NCBI GenBank assembly: GCA_023213395.1
Contig: CM041465.1
Span: forward strand, 217,751,741-217,815,740
DNA from: Cycas panzhihuaensis
Lineage: Eukaryota; Cycadophyta
Reading direction: 5' to 3'
DNA: 64,000 bases
In this document: piece after piece, positions 22,945 to 35,935 of the stretch
How the letters are laid out: each line of letters opens with the position of its first letter
Position numbering within the stretch: the first letter of the stretch is position 1
Made by a program: the position numbers and the translations under genes
Notes under the pieces: generated by a model
What the model was told of the DNA's origin: nothing
The model's input: only the letters and a program-made list of their open reading frames with translations
The model's database searches: none

Positions 22945-23056
22945 ATGGCATTTAATCCTAATTAAGTGTAATTTCCTACATTTGATGGCTATAATTTTTC
23001 ACTATGGCACAAGACTATGCAAAATTATTTTATCACACATAATTTGTAGAAATATT
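22945..23056 (+). pseudogene. Copia-D1 gag start, truncated
   Basis: ATG at 22945 begins a gag-like segment with FPTFDGYNFSLWHKTM, matching the Copia gag motif F-x-G-x-N-(F/Y)-x-x-W. It is interrupted by stops and cut off at about 23056. The full-length homologue is 56134-56796. Confidence 0.75.
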
Positions 23057-24357
23057 TTTTTTTCAAAATATCAGGTGACTTATGATATGAATCAAGAAGT
23101 GGAGTATATGGAGTAGAGTGTCCTACCAACCACTAAACAAGTTGTGCTTGGTCTTATATGCCTACCAATAAACTGTAAAAGTTTGGGATAAGTAGCTTCA
23201 TGGCACTAACTGCTAACCACTGCACTACAAGACTTTAGCAATCAATAGTTTGCCTATACTAAAAGGGATTTATGACCTAAAGGGGTCCTCTTATATATCC
23301 AAAGGTATGTGGAAGCATACATCCATAGCTAGGTTCTATCTAGAGCTTGGTTTAGGAGTGTTATCTCTAATCTTTCATATAAGGGACAGAAAAACCACAA
23401 TGTGCTTAGAAAAAATGATAGATCCTTGTGATATTTAAAGATCCATAGTACAAAGTCTTTACCTAACTACTTGGGTAGTCACCTAATGGTGTTATCTACC
23501 CAGAAAAAAGAGGTGAGAGGGAGAAAGGGTAGCTACCCAATAGTCTTACCCATCCTTGAGATACAATTTAATGTAAAAAATAAAATACAAAAATAAAATT
23601 AAAACTAGATAAAAAGTAGAAAGATAAATTACTGGCATTACCTAGAGGAATAAATTCCCCTTCCCTCATGACTCTTGGACTGTCTTGGTACTATTCCCCG
23701 ATCTCTATAAAGACAATACTAAGTGAAGGTCTTTCCTCAGTCTCTGCTAGGGTAGAAAGAGTACTTAATTTGATAGAAAAAAAATAATTAATTTTCTGAG
23801 CAGCTTCCCATGATCATAATATGACTTTGATACCACTTAGAGAGTATCCTCTCATAGGTGCTCCTTATGATAGCAAAATAATGACAATTACAACCACTTT
23901 AGTTTGACTAATAGGATAACGAAATCATTAGAAAATCTCATAAGAATACAAGAGTGCCAATTGATCACCGAAAATAAAGAGTATTGTAGCATAATCTTTA
24001 TAAAAGTAACATCAAGCTAACCATCTTTTATAATCTATGACCTTTATATAGATAAAAGAGGGTCTTTCACATGCAATCCTATTAGTGGTCCAAACAGCCT
24101 TACATTCTATTAGATAACATAGTGACCTTACATACCATTGGCCAGCTTATAATCTCCTACACAGAGTTCTATAATTAACCTTATCTCTTAACCTCCTAAT
24201 AGCTCTTTGTATAATAGTGTTTTATATAGCTTAGTAAGATGAGTTCTGTAATAATTGACCTTAGGTTGATGAAATACTACTTACAGATTAAAGTCACTTA
24301 GAAAGATAGTAAAATCTTTCTTTCTCAAGAAAAGTACATCAATAATCTTTTAATAAA
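23057..24357. other. Unassigned DNA between D1 and Copia-G, with a possible LTR boundary
   Basis: No protein motif found. The minus strand around 23829-23845 reads AGTGGTATCAAAGTC, close to a Copia-type PBS. The DNA to its right could therefore be the 5' LTR of a lost minus-strand element, but no second LTR or terminal duplication was found. A sequence near 23205-23232 resembles a tRNA-type A box on the minus strand, without a B box. Confidence 0.35.
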
Positions 24358-25132
24358 GTTTTAATTAGAAGATGCTCGAACTATAGCCACTCCAATGGAT
24401 CCCAATGTCAAACTGATAGTTGATGATGATGATCAAGAAACAGACGTAATACTTTACAGATAAGTTATAGGTAGTCTCATCTATACTACTAATACAAGAC
24501 TTGATATTACACACTCTATTGGTATTCTTACTCGTTACATGAAAAATCCTAAGCAGAATCATTGACAGGTAGTTGTATAAGTATTGAGGTACCTTAAGAT
24601 GATTAGCAAATATGGTTTGTTGAATAAACCCAATTTAGAGTTCAAACTATATATATATATAGACTCTGACTTTGCCAGAGATAAAGACATAGTGAGATCT
24701 ACATCTAGGTATGTAATATTTCTTAGAACAACACCAATATCATGGAGATCCATATGACAAAAGATAGTTACTAATTCAACTACCAAAGCTAAATACATTA
24801 TTTCTTCTAAAACTAGTAAGGAGGTGATATGGATTAGGAAACTATTCAAAATATTAAATATCACCCAAACAAGTCCTACTAGCCTTTGTGTGGATAATTA
24901 ATCAGTAATTTACATGGTAAAAAATTTTGTATTTCATGATTGTACCAAATACATAAATACGAAAGTCCATAGGGTTTGAGAACTAGATTGTGATGGTATA
25001 ATTTAATTGGAATACTACCCCACAGTAGATCAAATGGTTGATATCTTCACTAAACTGCTGTAAAATATGAAGTTTGAATAGTTTTGTAGGCAACTCACCC
25101 TTCGAGCCTTCATCTTTGACTGATTAAATGAG
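24358..25132 (+). pseudogene. Copia-G RNase H fragment
   Basis: A single plus-strand frame, broken only by stop codons, encodes the end of a Copia pol. It reads ATPMDPNVKLI, then VIGSLIYTTNTRLDITHSIG, RYLKMISKYGLL, IDSDFARDKD (equivalent of the D-(A/S)-D-W-A-G RNase H site), ISWRSI, CVDN, then VDIFTKLL before the stop. The order and spacing match the RT connection and RNase H of Ty1/Copia elements. The 5' part of the element is missing. Confidence 0.82.
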
Positions 25133-25559
25133 ATGATAATGGAATTATCATACTCTATTATATTTATGAAAATCCCTTATAAGTGTAAAAGAATAAGAGT
25201 AAGTCTCTTCTCTATCTTATTTGTGAAAACCTATTATGCACATGAAAGTATAAGGATTATACTAGTCTGGGAAAGCTAGAACCTATGAAAACTCAAAAGG
25301 GCATGGGGAATGACCAAATGGTATATAGAGACTAAGCAGATCAAATTGCACATTTAAGTTGCTTGGTTAACAGGCTATATCAAAAGTCAACTTAGCCATT
25401 TTTATTTGTAAAAGGGGCTATAGATCTTAGAAAGTTTATGGGTTTCTATTCTCCCTAAGGGTTTTTCCCACAAAAGTGTCATTTAGAATTTTAATATAAT
25501 AATGATGCTTAAATAAAGACCTCATAGAATAGATTTTATCATAATGACCTTTTACCATT

Positions 25560-25860
25560 AAGGGGGGGATTGATAGGTGTTAATGCATCAAGGTCATTAG
25601 ATTAATTATATTAAGGTGACTTTAGGTTATCTAAGTCACATAGTTAAATGTTATTTCATCTACATTTAAGTGTAATTTTAGGATCATGTCATTAGGCAAA
25701 AAACTCTTTTAGAAATCCTAATGCACATCCTCTAATATATAAGACTGAATATGAAAGAGAGAGTAATAATTCTCACCTCTCATTTTTGCTATTAATATCC
25801 TTTTCTCTATTTTGCTCTTATTATGTGCCATTATTTTAGTGTAGTGGATTTTTATACTAG
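25560..25860 (+). repeat. Copia-G polypurine tract and putative 3' LTR
   Basis: AAGGGGGGGAT at 25560-25570 is a classic PPT about 430 bp after the RNase H end. The LTR would begin TGATAGGTGTTAATGC at 25571. Its right end could not be fixed; 25860 is an estimate only. Confidence 0.55.
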
Positions 25861-26221
25861 ATCCTTCACCCAATATTTTTTGCCTCCCTCCTTATGTAAA
25901 AATGGGGAGTATTTATATATGCTAATGGCTACTAGGTAAGGTGGTATTTAGGCCCATAGTCTAGATCAAACTATGAGCCAAAATCATAGGTAAATTTTCC
26001 ATGGATTTGGTCTAATAAAAATAGAGAAAACATTAAAGACAAGTTTTTAGGAAGAAGAAAAGCATATCCCCTCAAGATTTTTGATACTATCCAAGTCAAA
26101 AATATAACTAGAAACACTTATTACACTTTGAAATATGTATTTGTAGACTATTAACCTACAAAGTTCTACACAGTACTATGAAGTTATATTTTTTGATATC
26201 ATGATAAATTTCATGATACTG
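25861..26221. other. Unassigned AT-rich DNA left of Copia-B2
   Basis: I see no coding motif, repeat or RNA gene. Its last bases before 26227 are the TGAAG target duplication of Copia-B2, so this is the left part of the pre-insertion locus whose right part is 43021-43372. Confidence 0.5.
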
Positions 26222-26226
26222 TGAAG

Positions 26227-26572
26227 TGTTCAAGAACATGAAATCATATAGATATGTTCCCATCCCCAGACCATACATAGTAAGCAAATAAAAATACACA
26301 TAGAATATAGATGTATAATATACAAGATTTACATGGGAAAACCCTTTTAAGAAAAAATCCACCATAAAAGAACCTTTTAGATGATATTGATTATTTTATA
26401 ATTACTTTGATGCATTAAATGCATAAGGGCTTAAGGATTTTATATTCTTCCAAGAGGTGTAACCTAATTAGGGTTCTGACCCTCTAAATATTTTATACCT
26501 TTTTACTTAATCACTTTAGTTAAACCACATTAAAATTAATATGTGGCTTAATAAACAACTACCACATTAATA
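26227..26572 (-). repeat. Copia-B2 3' LTR (346 bp)
   Basis: Aligns with the 5' LTR at 42661-43015 and starts on the plus strand with TGTTCAAGAACATG. The adjoining TCCCCCCTTA at 26573-26582 is the PPT on the minus strand (TAAGGGGGGA). Confidence 0.87.
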
Positions 26573-26638
26573 TCCCCCCTTAATATGAATGAGGAAAACC
26601 TATAACTTATAGCAGTTATATTATCAAAATGGTTGGGA

Positions 26639-27243
26639 CTATTCTATAGCTTCTTTATCCTTATCGATACATCTCCCCTCAAGCATAATATTGGTGAGTC
26701 CTAATCTGGTATGTATTTTTATAAATTGATCTTCAATGAGTGGCTTAGTAAACATGTCCATAACCTAAATTTCACTTAGACAGTAGTAGATATATAGATT
26801 CCCTAGCTTGATCTATTCACGAATGTAGTAGTGTTTCTTGATATGATTCATACATACATAAAACTCTAAATTCTTTGACAGAGGAATAGTACTCTGATTA
26901 TCAATAAAGATAATCAGATGTCCATTAGGAACTCTAAGAGACCTTACAACCATACTACTTTCTCCACACCTGCACTAGGTCCTTGATATTCAGCCTTTGT
27001 AGAAGATAATATTATTGTTTGTTACTTCTTTGACTACCACAAAATAAATCCAATACCAACACCAAGTAAGTATCTAGAAGTGGACTTCCAATCGTTAGAG
27101 TCTCCTCCCTAATCAGTATCGGTGTAGCCATGTAACCTTGTCTCCTTACCTCGATGATATTTAAGACCAAGATTGATTATCCCTTTTAGGTACTTTAGAA
27201 TCCACTTCCCTATAACTAAATGAGGCTCCTAAGGATTCTACCT
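26639..27243 (-). pseudogene. Copia-B2 RNase H C-terminal fragment
   Basis: The minus strand reads GKWILKYLKGIINLGLKY, then GYTDTD-stop-GGD (remnant of the D-A-D-W-A-G type motif), SKK, TIILSSTKAEYQG and, in a shifted frame, MDMFTKPL. This completes the RNase H that breaks off at the other side of Copia-A2 after SRYM. Frameshifts and stops are present. Confidence 0.85.
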
Positions 27244-27850
27244 TATTAAGTAAACTAGGTCCCAATAACCAAAAATTGCCACCAAGATCTAAACTATTTT
27301 ACAACTAGTTATAGGAATTGAAACTAAAATTTAACATGTAAGTTCTTAAACCAAAAATAATATAATAAATGAAATAGAAATCTAAAGCATCACATATACA
27401 TCTGATATAACATGGTAAAACCCTATCAGTGTGCTAAGGAAATATCCACACAAGAAAGGCATCGATCTTTATTATCAAATAATAGAGAAATGTATATAAT
27501 CTATAGTAGAATGCTCACATCAATAACAACCAGCTGCCTAACTCCTTATAGTATATCCAATACATTGAACACCATCAACATAATGAAAAAACACCTTAAA
27601 TTAGGCTATATGAGATAGTCATACAAGGTATAAATCTCGACCATTCAATCTAGGGTATTTTGAATGAACAAGGGGCTTTTTGAGTTTATAGGGGGGGAGG
27701 GGGGGGGGGATTCTGGTTGTCCCCCACATACCCTAGCTAAGGGCACCTCTTGCCCTCCTTAGATCCCTCCGAGAAAGTTTGGTGGAGAAACTGCGTTGCC
27801 AACCTATCTAAATTTGAGCCTCAAAAACATTGTTGTCACATTATCTAATA
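27244..27850 (-). repeat. Copia-A2 3' LTR (607 bp)
   Basis: Plus-strand ends TATTAAGTAAACTAGG and TTATCTAATA. The G-run near 27691-27709 (plus strand) differs from the 5' LTR, where C-runs and G-runs alternate. Confidence 0.85.
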
Positions 27851-27907
27851 ATCTCTACCTTGACAATAATTTACATGATACCTTTTCTAGACCATACATC
27901 ATATTTT

Positions 27908-30900
27908 CTACAAGCTAAGAGAAGTCAAACACCATTTGAAATTCTCTAATAGTACTTAGTTTTGTGAATATATTAGTAAAATTTTATTTTATGTTAATCT
28001 TCTCAAGTGCCACTCCACCTACTTCCATAACCTCTCTAACAAAATAGTACTTAAGAGAAATATATTTTATCCTACTATGATAAGTTGGATTCTTTGCTAA
28101 GTAAATGGCACTTTGACTATTACAAAATACATTTACCTTTTCTTATTTCCTTCCAAGATTAACCAATAGATCCTACAACCAGATTACTTCTTTATAAGCA
28201 TATATTGCAACAATATATTCCACTTCTATAGTTGATAATGTAATTGTGCTCTATAATTTTGACATCCAACTAACTGGGCCATTTGCAAGAGTAAATAAAT
28301 AATTTGAAGTAAACTTTCTCTTATCTAAATCTCTTACAAATTTTGAATTAAGATATTCACAAACCTGATTACGTGTACCTTCAAAGGTGATGTAATAGTT
28401 ACTTGTGCCCCTCAAATACCAAAGCACCCATTTCACTACTGCCTAATGTTCTTTTCCTATATTTGCCATAAACCTACTAACTACATCGACTGTATTTGAG
28501 ATGTCAAGTCTTGTATATACCATGCCATATATCAAACTTCATACTACACTGGCATAAGGTACATGAGATATATAATTCTTTTCTTCTTTATTACTAGGAC
28601 CCATACTTTAAGAAAGATTGAAATGGGAAGCTAATAGGATACTCACTAGTTTCATATTTGCCATACCAAATTTAGTTAGCAACTTCTGTACATATTTCTG
28701 TTGTGATAACCATAGCTTACCATTTTTCCTATCTTTATGTATCTCTATACCTAAGATTTATTTTGTAGCTCTTAGATCCTTCATATCAAAAGTCTTAGCT
28801 AATTGAGCCTTTAACTTGTTGATCATTTCCATGCTCTTACTTACAACTAGTATGTCATCAACATATAATACCAAGATAATGAATAAGTTATTATCTTAGA
28901 ATTTGAAATAAACAATATGATCATACTCACTTCTTTTAAAATTTTGGATCTCTATAAAGACATCAAACTTCCTGTACCATTGTCTTGGTGATTGATTTAG
29001 GCCATACAATGATTTCCTGAGCTTGTAAACAGGTCTTTTCTTGCCATCTTATACAAACCCTTCTGGCTTATCCATATAGATCTCCTCATCTAAATCTCCA
29101 TGTAGAAAAGTTATGTTTATATCTAACTACTCCAACTCCAAATTAAGAGAAGCTACTAATGCTAATAGAACTTGAATTAAAATAAGTTTGATAACTGGTA
29201 AAAAGATCTCAAGAAAGTCAATACCTACTTTCTGTGTAAAACCTTTATCCACCAATCTTACCCTATATTTATCAACCTTTCCATCAACATCTATTTTCTT
29301 CTTGAAAACACACCTGTAACTAGTAATCTTCCTACTATGTAGAAGTTATACCAAGTCCCATGAATTATTTTTCTTTAAAGCATCTATCTCTTCCTACATA
29401 GCCATCTTCCACTTCTCATTATAGATATCATCTACTGCTTCCTAATAGTATATAAGCTTACCATAATTAGAAACCAAAGGAACAGAAATAAAAGGGTTGT
29501 ACCTATCAGGTGGATGACTAATTCATGTAGATATTCTAATAGTTGGTGGAGCAGTATCCACATACTCCTATAAATCTATTATAAATTCATCTTTAGAAAG
29601 CTCTTCCTACTCTTCTGTTTCCAAAGATGGCTAGGTCTTAAGCCTGACCTATTAATGTTCAACTTTTTACTCTTATTTTACTTTAACTTCTATACTGTCT
29701 AATTTTAGAAAGGGAGATTCATCAAACACAACATCTTTGTTAATAGTGATTTTGTGGGTAGTAGGATCCCACAACCTATATCCCTTCATACCATCTCTAT
29801 CACTATAACCAATAAAGATACATCTCTTGGATTTTAGATCTAACTTTAAATGTTAACTTTTATTAGTTAAGGCATAAGCATCATAACAAAAAACTTTCAA
29901 ATTTGAATAGTTATATGGATGTCTAGTCCATACCTCTTTAGGAATCTTGTAGTCTATTATAAGTGATGGTGACCTGTTTACCAAATAATAAGTTATTTGA
30001 ACAGCTTATGCCCATAATCCCTCCTCTACTCTTTCATTACTCAGCATGCTTCTTACTCTTTCTAAGAGTGTTATATACATGTTCTCAGCTATTTCATTCT
30101 ACTGTATAGTATAGTTATTGGTCTTATACCTTTCTATCCTAGCTTCTTTGTAATAGTTCTTAAACTCCAAGGAGTTAAACCCACCTCTATTGCTAATTCT
30201 TAAATATTTGATTGACCTATCAGTGCTCTTCTTAATAAGAGCCTTGAACTACTTAAACACACTAAAAACTTTAAATTTTCTTTTAAAAAAATAGACCCAT
30301 ATCTTTTTAGAGTAATCATCTATAAATATGACAAAGTACAATGATCCTCTATAAGATATTGTAGGGGCTAGTCCTCATACATCTGAATGTACGTAATCTA
30401 GAATACTATTATTAGTGTGACATCCTACTTTGAACTTGAGTCTACATTGCTTTTCAAAAGTACAATGTTTGCAAAAAACCAAATCTAAAAGCTGTAAGTT
30501 AGGAAACAACTTACGGTTTATCAACACCTTAAATCCTCTCTCACTCATGTGCCTAAGTCTCTAGTGCCATAATTGAGCCAGATCTTTTGTAATCTTTGAT
30601 ATTGTAGTTGTATGACTGACATTTGTACTTTTCACTAAAATGTAAAGGTTTCCTTTCTTTAAGGTTTTCATAACAACCAAGGTGCCTTTTGATACCTTTA
30701 ACACTCCTTCATGACCTATGTATTTATAACCACTAGAATCTAGTTCACCCAAAGAAATCAGATTCCTTTCTAAATCAAGTATATGTCTTACTTTAGTTAA
30801 TGTTCTCACTATACCATTGAACATTTTAATTCTGATGCTACCGATGCCCACTGTCTTATAGGAAATTTTATTTTCCAGAGGTACATCACTACTATCAAGA

Positions 30901-31827
30901 GATTAGTATGATGAAAACCAACTCTTGTGTGGATACATGTGGTGTGAAGCACTTGAGTCTAATAACCAATCACGATGATGATAGGAAACATTATAAGCAA
31001 CCAAGACATCATCATCCATACCTTGGTTTAACTCCACTTGATTACCCTCCTTGGCAGGATCTTCCTTTTTTTGGAACTCCTTCTTTTTGTAGAAATCCTT
31101 CTTAAGGTGACTTGTCTTATTATAGTGCCAATATCTGAGCTTACTCTTCTTGCCTTTTGACTTTGATCTTGATGTGTCCTTAGAGTTTTCTCCTCTCTTA
31201 ATTGTTTTGCCCCTTGTTGTCATAGCTTCTAGTGTGGACATTTCAAGACTGGACTTCTTCCTCACTTCTTCCATTAGAAAAGCACTCACAATAGAATCAT
31301 AGTCTAATTCATTTATGGTGCTAAAACTAATTGAAGTGATAATATTATCCCAAGATTCTAGTAGTAAACATAACAAGGTAATAATCTTGTCCTCATCCTC
31401 AATTCCGGTATCGATACTAGCCAACTAACAAATAAGAGTATTGAAAATATTTAAATGATAAATAATTTTTATACTTTCCTTCATCTGCAATGAGTACAAC
31501 TGCCTCTTTAAGTAGAATTGATTCATCACTAATTTGGTCATGTACAAGCCTTCTAACTAGGTCCATAATCCTACTGCTGCCTGCTCTACTATAATATTAA
31601 ATAAAACTTCATCTGCCAAGTACAATCATATTGTGCTAAGAGCTATTTTATCTATATCATCCCATGCATCATTGTTCATCCATGCACGTTTCTTCAATTT
31701 GTCTGCAAGAGCTCTGTACAAACCTTGTTATACCAAAACATCATATGCTTTCAGCTTCCACAACTTGAAGTTATTCTTGCCATTGAATTTCTCCACCTCA
31801 AACTTTACATTTACTAGTTTTTATATT
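27908..31827 (-). pseudogene. Copia-A2 gag-pol polyprotein, many stops
   Basis: Same domain order as Copia-A1. Gag is at 31826 down to about 30960 (the start codon equivalent is ATA); zinc-knuckle remnant WHYNKTSHLKKD is near 31120; protease DSSASHH near 30960-30940 lies in the longest frame (31424-30903). Protease C-terminal segment SLGELDSSGYKYIGHEGVL and LWH of the pre-integrase domain are at 30851-30561. RT has its YVDD equivalent near 28860, and RNase H lies at 28436-28251. Differences from A1 are few; most stops are shared, so the decay largely preceded the duplication. Confidence 0.87.
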
Positions 31828-31881
31828 TGGTTTAAAAAAAGCCAACACTAAAACCTTCACAAACTCATTACAAAAATAAAA

Positions 31882-31898
31882 GTGGCTATGATACCACT
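31882..31898 (-). other. Copia-A2 primer binding site
   Basis: The minus strand reads AGTGGTATCATAGCCAC, identical to the PBS of Copia-A1. Confidence 0.8.
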
Positions 31899-32552
31899 TG
31901 TTGAGTAAACTAGGTCCCAATAACTAGAAATCGCCACCAAGATCTAAACTATTTTATAACTAGTTACAAGAATTGAAACTAAAATTTAACATGCAAGTTC
32001 TTAAACCAGAAATAATACAATAAATGAAATAGAAAATCAAAACATCACATATACACCTGATATAACATGGTAAAATCCTAACAATATGCTAAGGAAACAT
32101 CCATACAGGAAAGGTATCGATCTTTATTATTAAAGAATAGAGAAATGTATATAATCTATAGTAGAATACTCACAACAACAACAACTAGCCACCCAACTCC
32201 TCACAGTACATCAAATACATCAAACACCATCAACGTAATGAAAAAACACCCCAAATTATGCTATATGAGAGAGTCATATAAGGCACAAATCTTGACCATA
32301 GAATCTAGGATATTTTGAATGAATGATCCTGATTCTCTTTACAATTTAGTATGCTTTTTATTGTTAGTTTTTTAGGTCAAGGGCTATCATCCAAACCCCC
32401 TCTTTACAGGGGGGTTCTAGCAACCCCTACACCCCCCACCAAGGGGGGCTCTCACCTCCCTTAGATCCCCCTAAGGAAGTTTGGGGTGGAAACTACATTA
32501 CTAATGTATCAAAATTTTAGCCTCTAAAACATTATTGTCATATTGTCTAATA
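31899..32552 (-). repeat. Copia-A2 5' LTR (654 bp)
   Basis: Starts TGTTGAGTAAACTAGG on the plus strand, ends at CTAATA and is followed by TACAT. Contains paired C-run and G-run segments near 32394-32452. Confidence 0.88.
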
Positions 32553-35500
32553 TACATGTAGTGAGAAACCAATCCAACAATGTAGGCAATCTCTGGTCTA
32601 GTATAAGTCAAGTAGATTAGACTCCCTACCAACTACTAATATTTCATTCTATCTATAAAGGGTTTAGCCATATCCTTCTATAATCTTATGCCTTTAACAT
32701 ATGGTCTTGCAATAGGTTTATAATTTAGCATTCCAGACTTTGCCAGTAAGTTCTTCACATACTATGATTGCAACAACACAATTCTATCATCCATCTGCCT
32801 AATCTGAATACCCAAGAAATAGTGAAGTCTCTCAAGATTTATCATGTCAAAAGAAACTCTCAAATTGGACTTGACTTCTGTTATAGTTTTACCATAGTTA
32901 CCATTGATGATTAAATCATCCACATACACCACATAAGCAACTATTGAAGTCAGATTCTTTTTCATATACAAATTTGGATCGAGTTCTAAAAACTCAAAAC
33001 CTTCATCTTTCAACTTGGTATCTATTTTCTCATACCAAGCACAAGGTGCGTGTTTTAGGCCATAGATTGATTTCTTTAATTGGCAAACAAGATTCTCACG
33101 ATTTTCCTTAACAAATCCTAAAGGTTGTAACATATATATCTCTTCCTTTGGATCTCCATTAAGGAACAAAAACTTGATGTCTATATGGTGTAACTCCCAA
33201 CCATAAGTAGTTGCTAAGGAAATGATCAAATTGACTATCATCATTCTAGAGAATGGTGCAAACATCTCCTCATAGTCAAATCCTTCTTTTGTTTGAAACC
33301 CTAAGCCATAAGTCTGGCCTTATACTTGTTTACCTCTCCATTGAAGTAGAACTTCATCTTATAGAACCACTTATATCCAATAAGGTTTTTTATCAAGGGA
33401 AGCATAACCAAATCCTAAGTATCATTCTTCATCAATAAACCATACTCTTCCTCCATCATAGATCTCCATTATGGATCTCATTTTACCTCATCAAATAAAT
33501 CAAGAGCATTAGAGTTATTGGTGTCTACTAGTAGAGTTTGATTGACATGTTGACTTCTTATTATTTTATCATCAGTCAAGGTTTGCATTGCCACACTAAA
33601 ATCTTCAATAGTATTCCTTGCCCATAAAAGTATAGAAGGACTAGTTGCTATAGGTACTTCTTCTCTCAGTGACTCCTAACTATTACTCATCCCACTTGGT
33701 CCTACTTCCTCATAAATTCCAATGACTGGCTCATCGTCCTCTTCGCTTGATGAATGTAATAATCGGATTAGAGGGGCTAAAAAGGCTCTTCTAATAATCT
33801 ATCAACATGATATATCGATGACTCATCAAATTGTATATCTTGACTAATTACAATCTTCTTCCCCTATGGATCCCATAGTCTGTAAGCTTTATTTTGATCA
33901 CTATATCCCATGAATATACACTTCAGACTCTTCTGATCTAACTACTTATGAGTATCATTTAGGATGTGGTCATATCCAATACACCCAAAAGCTCTCAAAT
34001 GGATAATGACAGGCTTTCAACCAGTCTACTTCTCTTTGGGGGTCATGTTGTGAACTACCTAAGTGGGCACCTAGTTTAAAATATACATAGCAGTCACCAC
34101 AGCCTCTTCCTAAAACATTGGTGGTAGGTTTTTAGTATATACCATACACCTCACCATCTTCGTCATAATATGATTATTTTATTTAGCAACTCTATTTTGT
34201 TGTGGGGTATACAAGACTGTAAATTCCTACTTTATACTATGATTGTGGCAAAACTAATTAAACACATGGTTGTCATATTCCTTACCATTACTACTTCTTA
34301 AAGACTTAATCTTCTTATCACATTTATTTTTTACCATTGATTTCTAGTCATAAAAGTAATCAAACACATCTAACTTGTTTTTGAGAAAGTAAACCCATAC
34401 CTTCTTAGTATAATCATCTACAAACACAAGGGTGTAATGAGCTCTTGATATCAAAGGGTTTAGGAGATGACCGATTATATTTAAATGCACAAGCTCCAAC
34501 TTCTCCTTATCTCTCCAAGCATTCTCCTGAACAAAAGGGTAGCAATGATGCTTGCCATACATACACCCTTCACAAATACCATTTAAGTAGAAAACCAATG
34601 GCAATCCTTCCACCATCTTTAACACCTTTAGTAGTGTAATACTCCTATAGTTGATGTGTCTTAGGCAATTCTACCAAAGTTTACTCAAGTTATCAGTGCT
34701 AGTAATAAAGGCATAAGACTACTTTTGACTTTGAAATTTCTCAAACACCCAAAAGTTGTCCCTAACTTTTCCAGTAGTAATAACAAAGAAGCTCTTCTTT
34801 AGATTCTTAATCAGGCATTTATCATTGTAAAGCTCCACCTCCATGCCTTGTTTACAGATTTCTCAAGCTAAAAGAAGATTCAATTGCATCTTGGGTACAT
34901 AGTATACCTCGTAAACTTACCACCTGCAATGGATATATCATTGATACCTTTCACTGGTAATACACAAGAATCTCTAAGGATAATTTTCGTACCACTATGA
35001 TTTCCATTCACCGTATTAAAGTTGTATTTGTAGTAAGAGATATGCTTCTATGCTCCAGAGTCAAGCACCCAATAATCTCTTTGACCCGACTTGACTGATT
35101 GGGTTTTTACTTTGATGCAATTAGTAGTAATACTCTTTCCTTTATCATCCTAGCTTACTTTGCATTTATCACATCTCTTAAACTAATAGTTCTTCTCCTG
35201 GTGACCATCCTTCTTACAGTAATTACATTTTCCATTAAACTTCTTCTTCTCTTGTGAACTTTCTCTAGACCTTTGTGTGGTCTTCTCCTCCTTAGCGGCC
35301 TCCTTCCTTTGAGTCTTCATGGCTAGGGCCTGACTTGATTCAAAACCTCTAAACACATCATGATGTTTAAGCTTAGCATCCTCCACTAGAATTAGGTTTT
35401 AAATCCCATCAAAAGTCTCTACTTCTATCACTTTATCTCTACCATATATGGTCCGTAAAATGGGCAATATAGATGGCAATTTTAACATGATTATCATAAA

Positions 35501-35935
35501 CAACAATGCATCACCGATCAAATTCTACTTCAGTTCTTCTAGCTTATTCTTCAAGTCTGTGATCTTGTTCAGGTAGGAGCTAATGTTGTTCTCATCTTCT
35601 ATACGTGAATTGAATAATTTTAACATTAGGGCAAGAAATCTATTTATCTTCTTCTTTTCAAAGGTATCATATAACTTTATCTAAATTATGTTTGGTTCAT
35701 CTAGATTGTGAACCAAGGCTCTCTAGTTAGGTACCAGTAATAGTTTTAATAATCCCACAACTATAAATTTCTTCTCTTTGAGTCAAACACGCTCTTTATG
35801 ATATAATAGAATTACATCCACCTTAGCCTTAGTGATACCCCAGAGTTGTTTCACCATTAAAATAAGCTCCATATTGGCCTTCCACTCATTGAAATTATTA
35901 CCATCAAAGATAACCTTAGGTATAATATACTCCAT
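32553..35935 (-). pseudogene. Copia-B2 gag-pol polyprotein, main part
   Basis: Gag ATG at 35935-35933; zinc knuckle CNYCKKDGHQEKNY at about 35240-35185; protease YWVLDSGA near 35070; pre-integrase CEGCMYGKHH and integrase VFVDDYTKKVWVYFLK at 34625-34344; later HLRAFGCIGYDH and IFMGYSDQNKAYRLWDP. The RT segment at 33265-32762 stays open for 167 codons and includes HHIDIKFLFLNGDPKEEIYM and YVVYVDDLI. RNase H starts and is broken by Copia-A2. The long open RT is notable in an otherwise decayed element, but stops elsewhere make the polyprotein non-functional. Confidence 0.88.

Larger units (their letters stand above)
18228..23056 (+). mobile_element. Copia-D1, non-autonomous cargo-carrying element, 3' truncated
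   Basis: Plus-strand element inserted in the Copia-F1 integrase after the target AGGAT (18223-18227). It has a 395-bp 5' LTR, a PBS, a leader rich in AGATCT motifs (about 18950-19700), a cargo zone with a LETM1-type gene fragment (about 19700-21480), a family-specific AT-rich part (21480-22940), then the gag start at 22945. Similarity to D2 stops at about 23056, only about 110 bp into gag, so the gag tail, PPT and 3' LTR are missing. Confidence 0.87.
27244..32552 (-). mobile_element. Copia-A2 retrotransposon, both LTRs
   Basis: Minus-strand Copia of the A/C lineage inserted in the Copia-B2 RNase H. 3' LTR 27244-27850, 5' LTR 31899-32552. Flanks are TACCT (27239-27243) and TACAT (32553-32557), a target duplication with one mismatch. 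LTRs differ at roughly one position in nine by eye, plus a length difference of 47 bp, so the insertion is old. It occupies the same site as Copia-A1. Confidence 0.92.

Noticed and set aside
23205-23235. tRNA or SINE: an A-box-like sequence on the minus strand
   Set aside because: No B box, no cloverleaf and no poly(A) tail could be found nearby.
30908-31105. Plus-strand frames overlapping Copia-A2 protease and gag
   Set aside because: They are the antisense shadow of the minus-strand polyprotein, which has clear Copia motifs.
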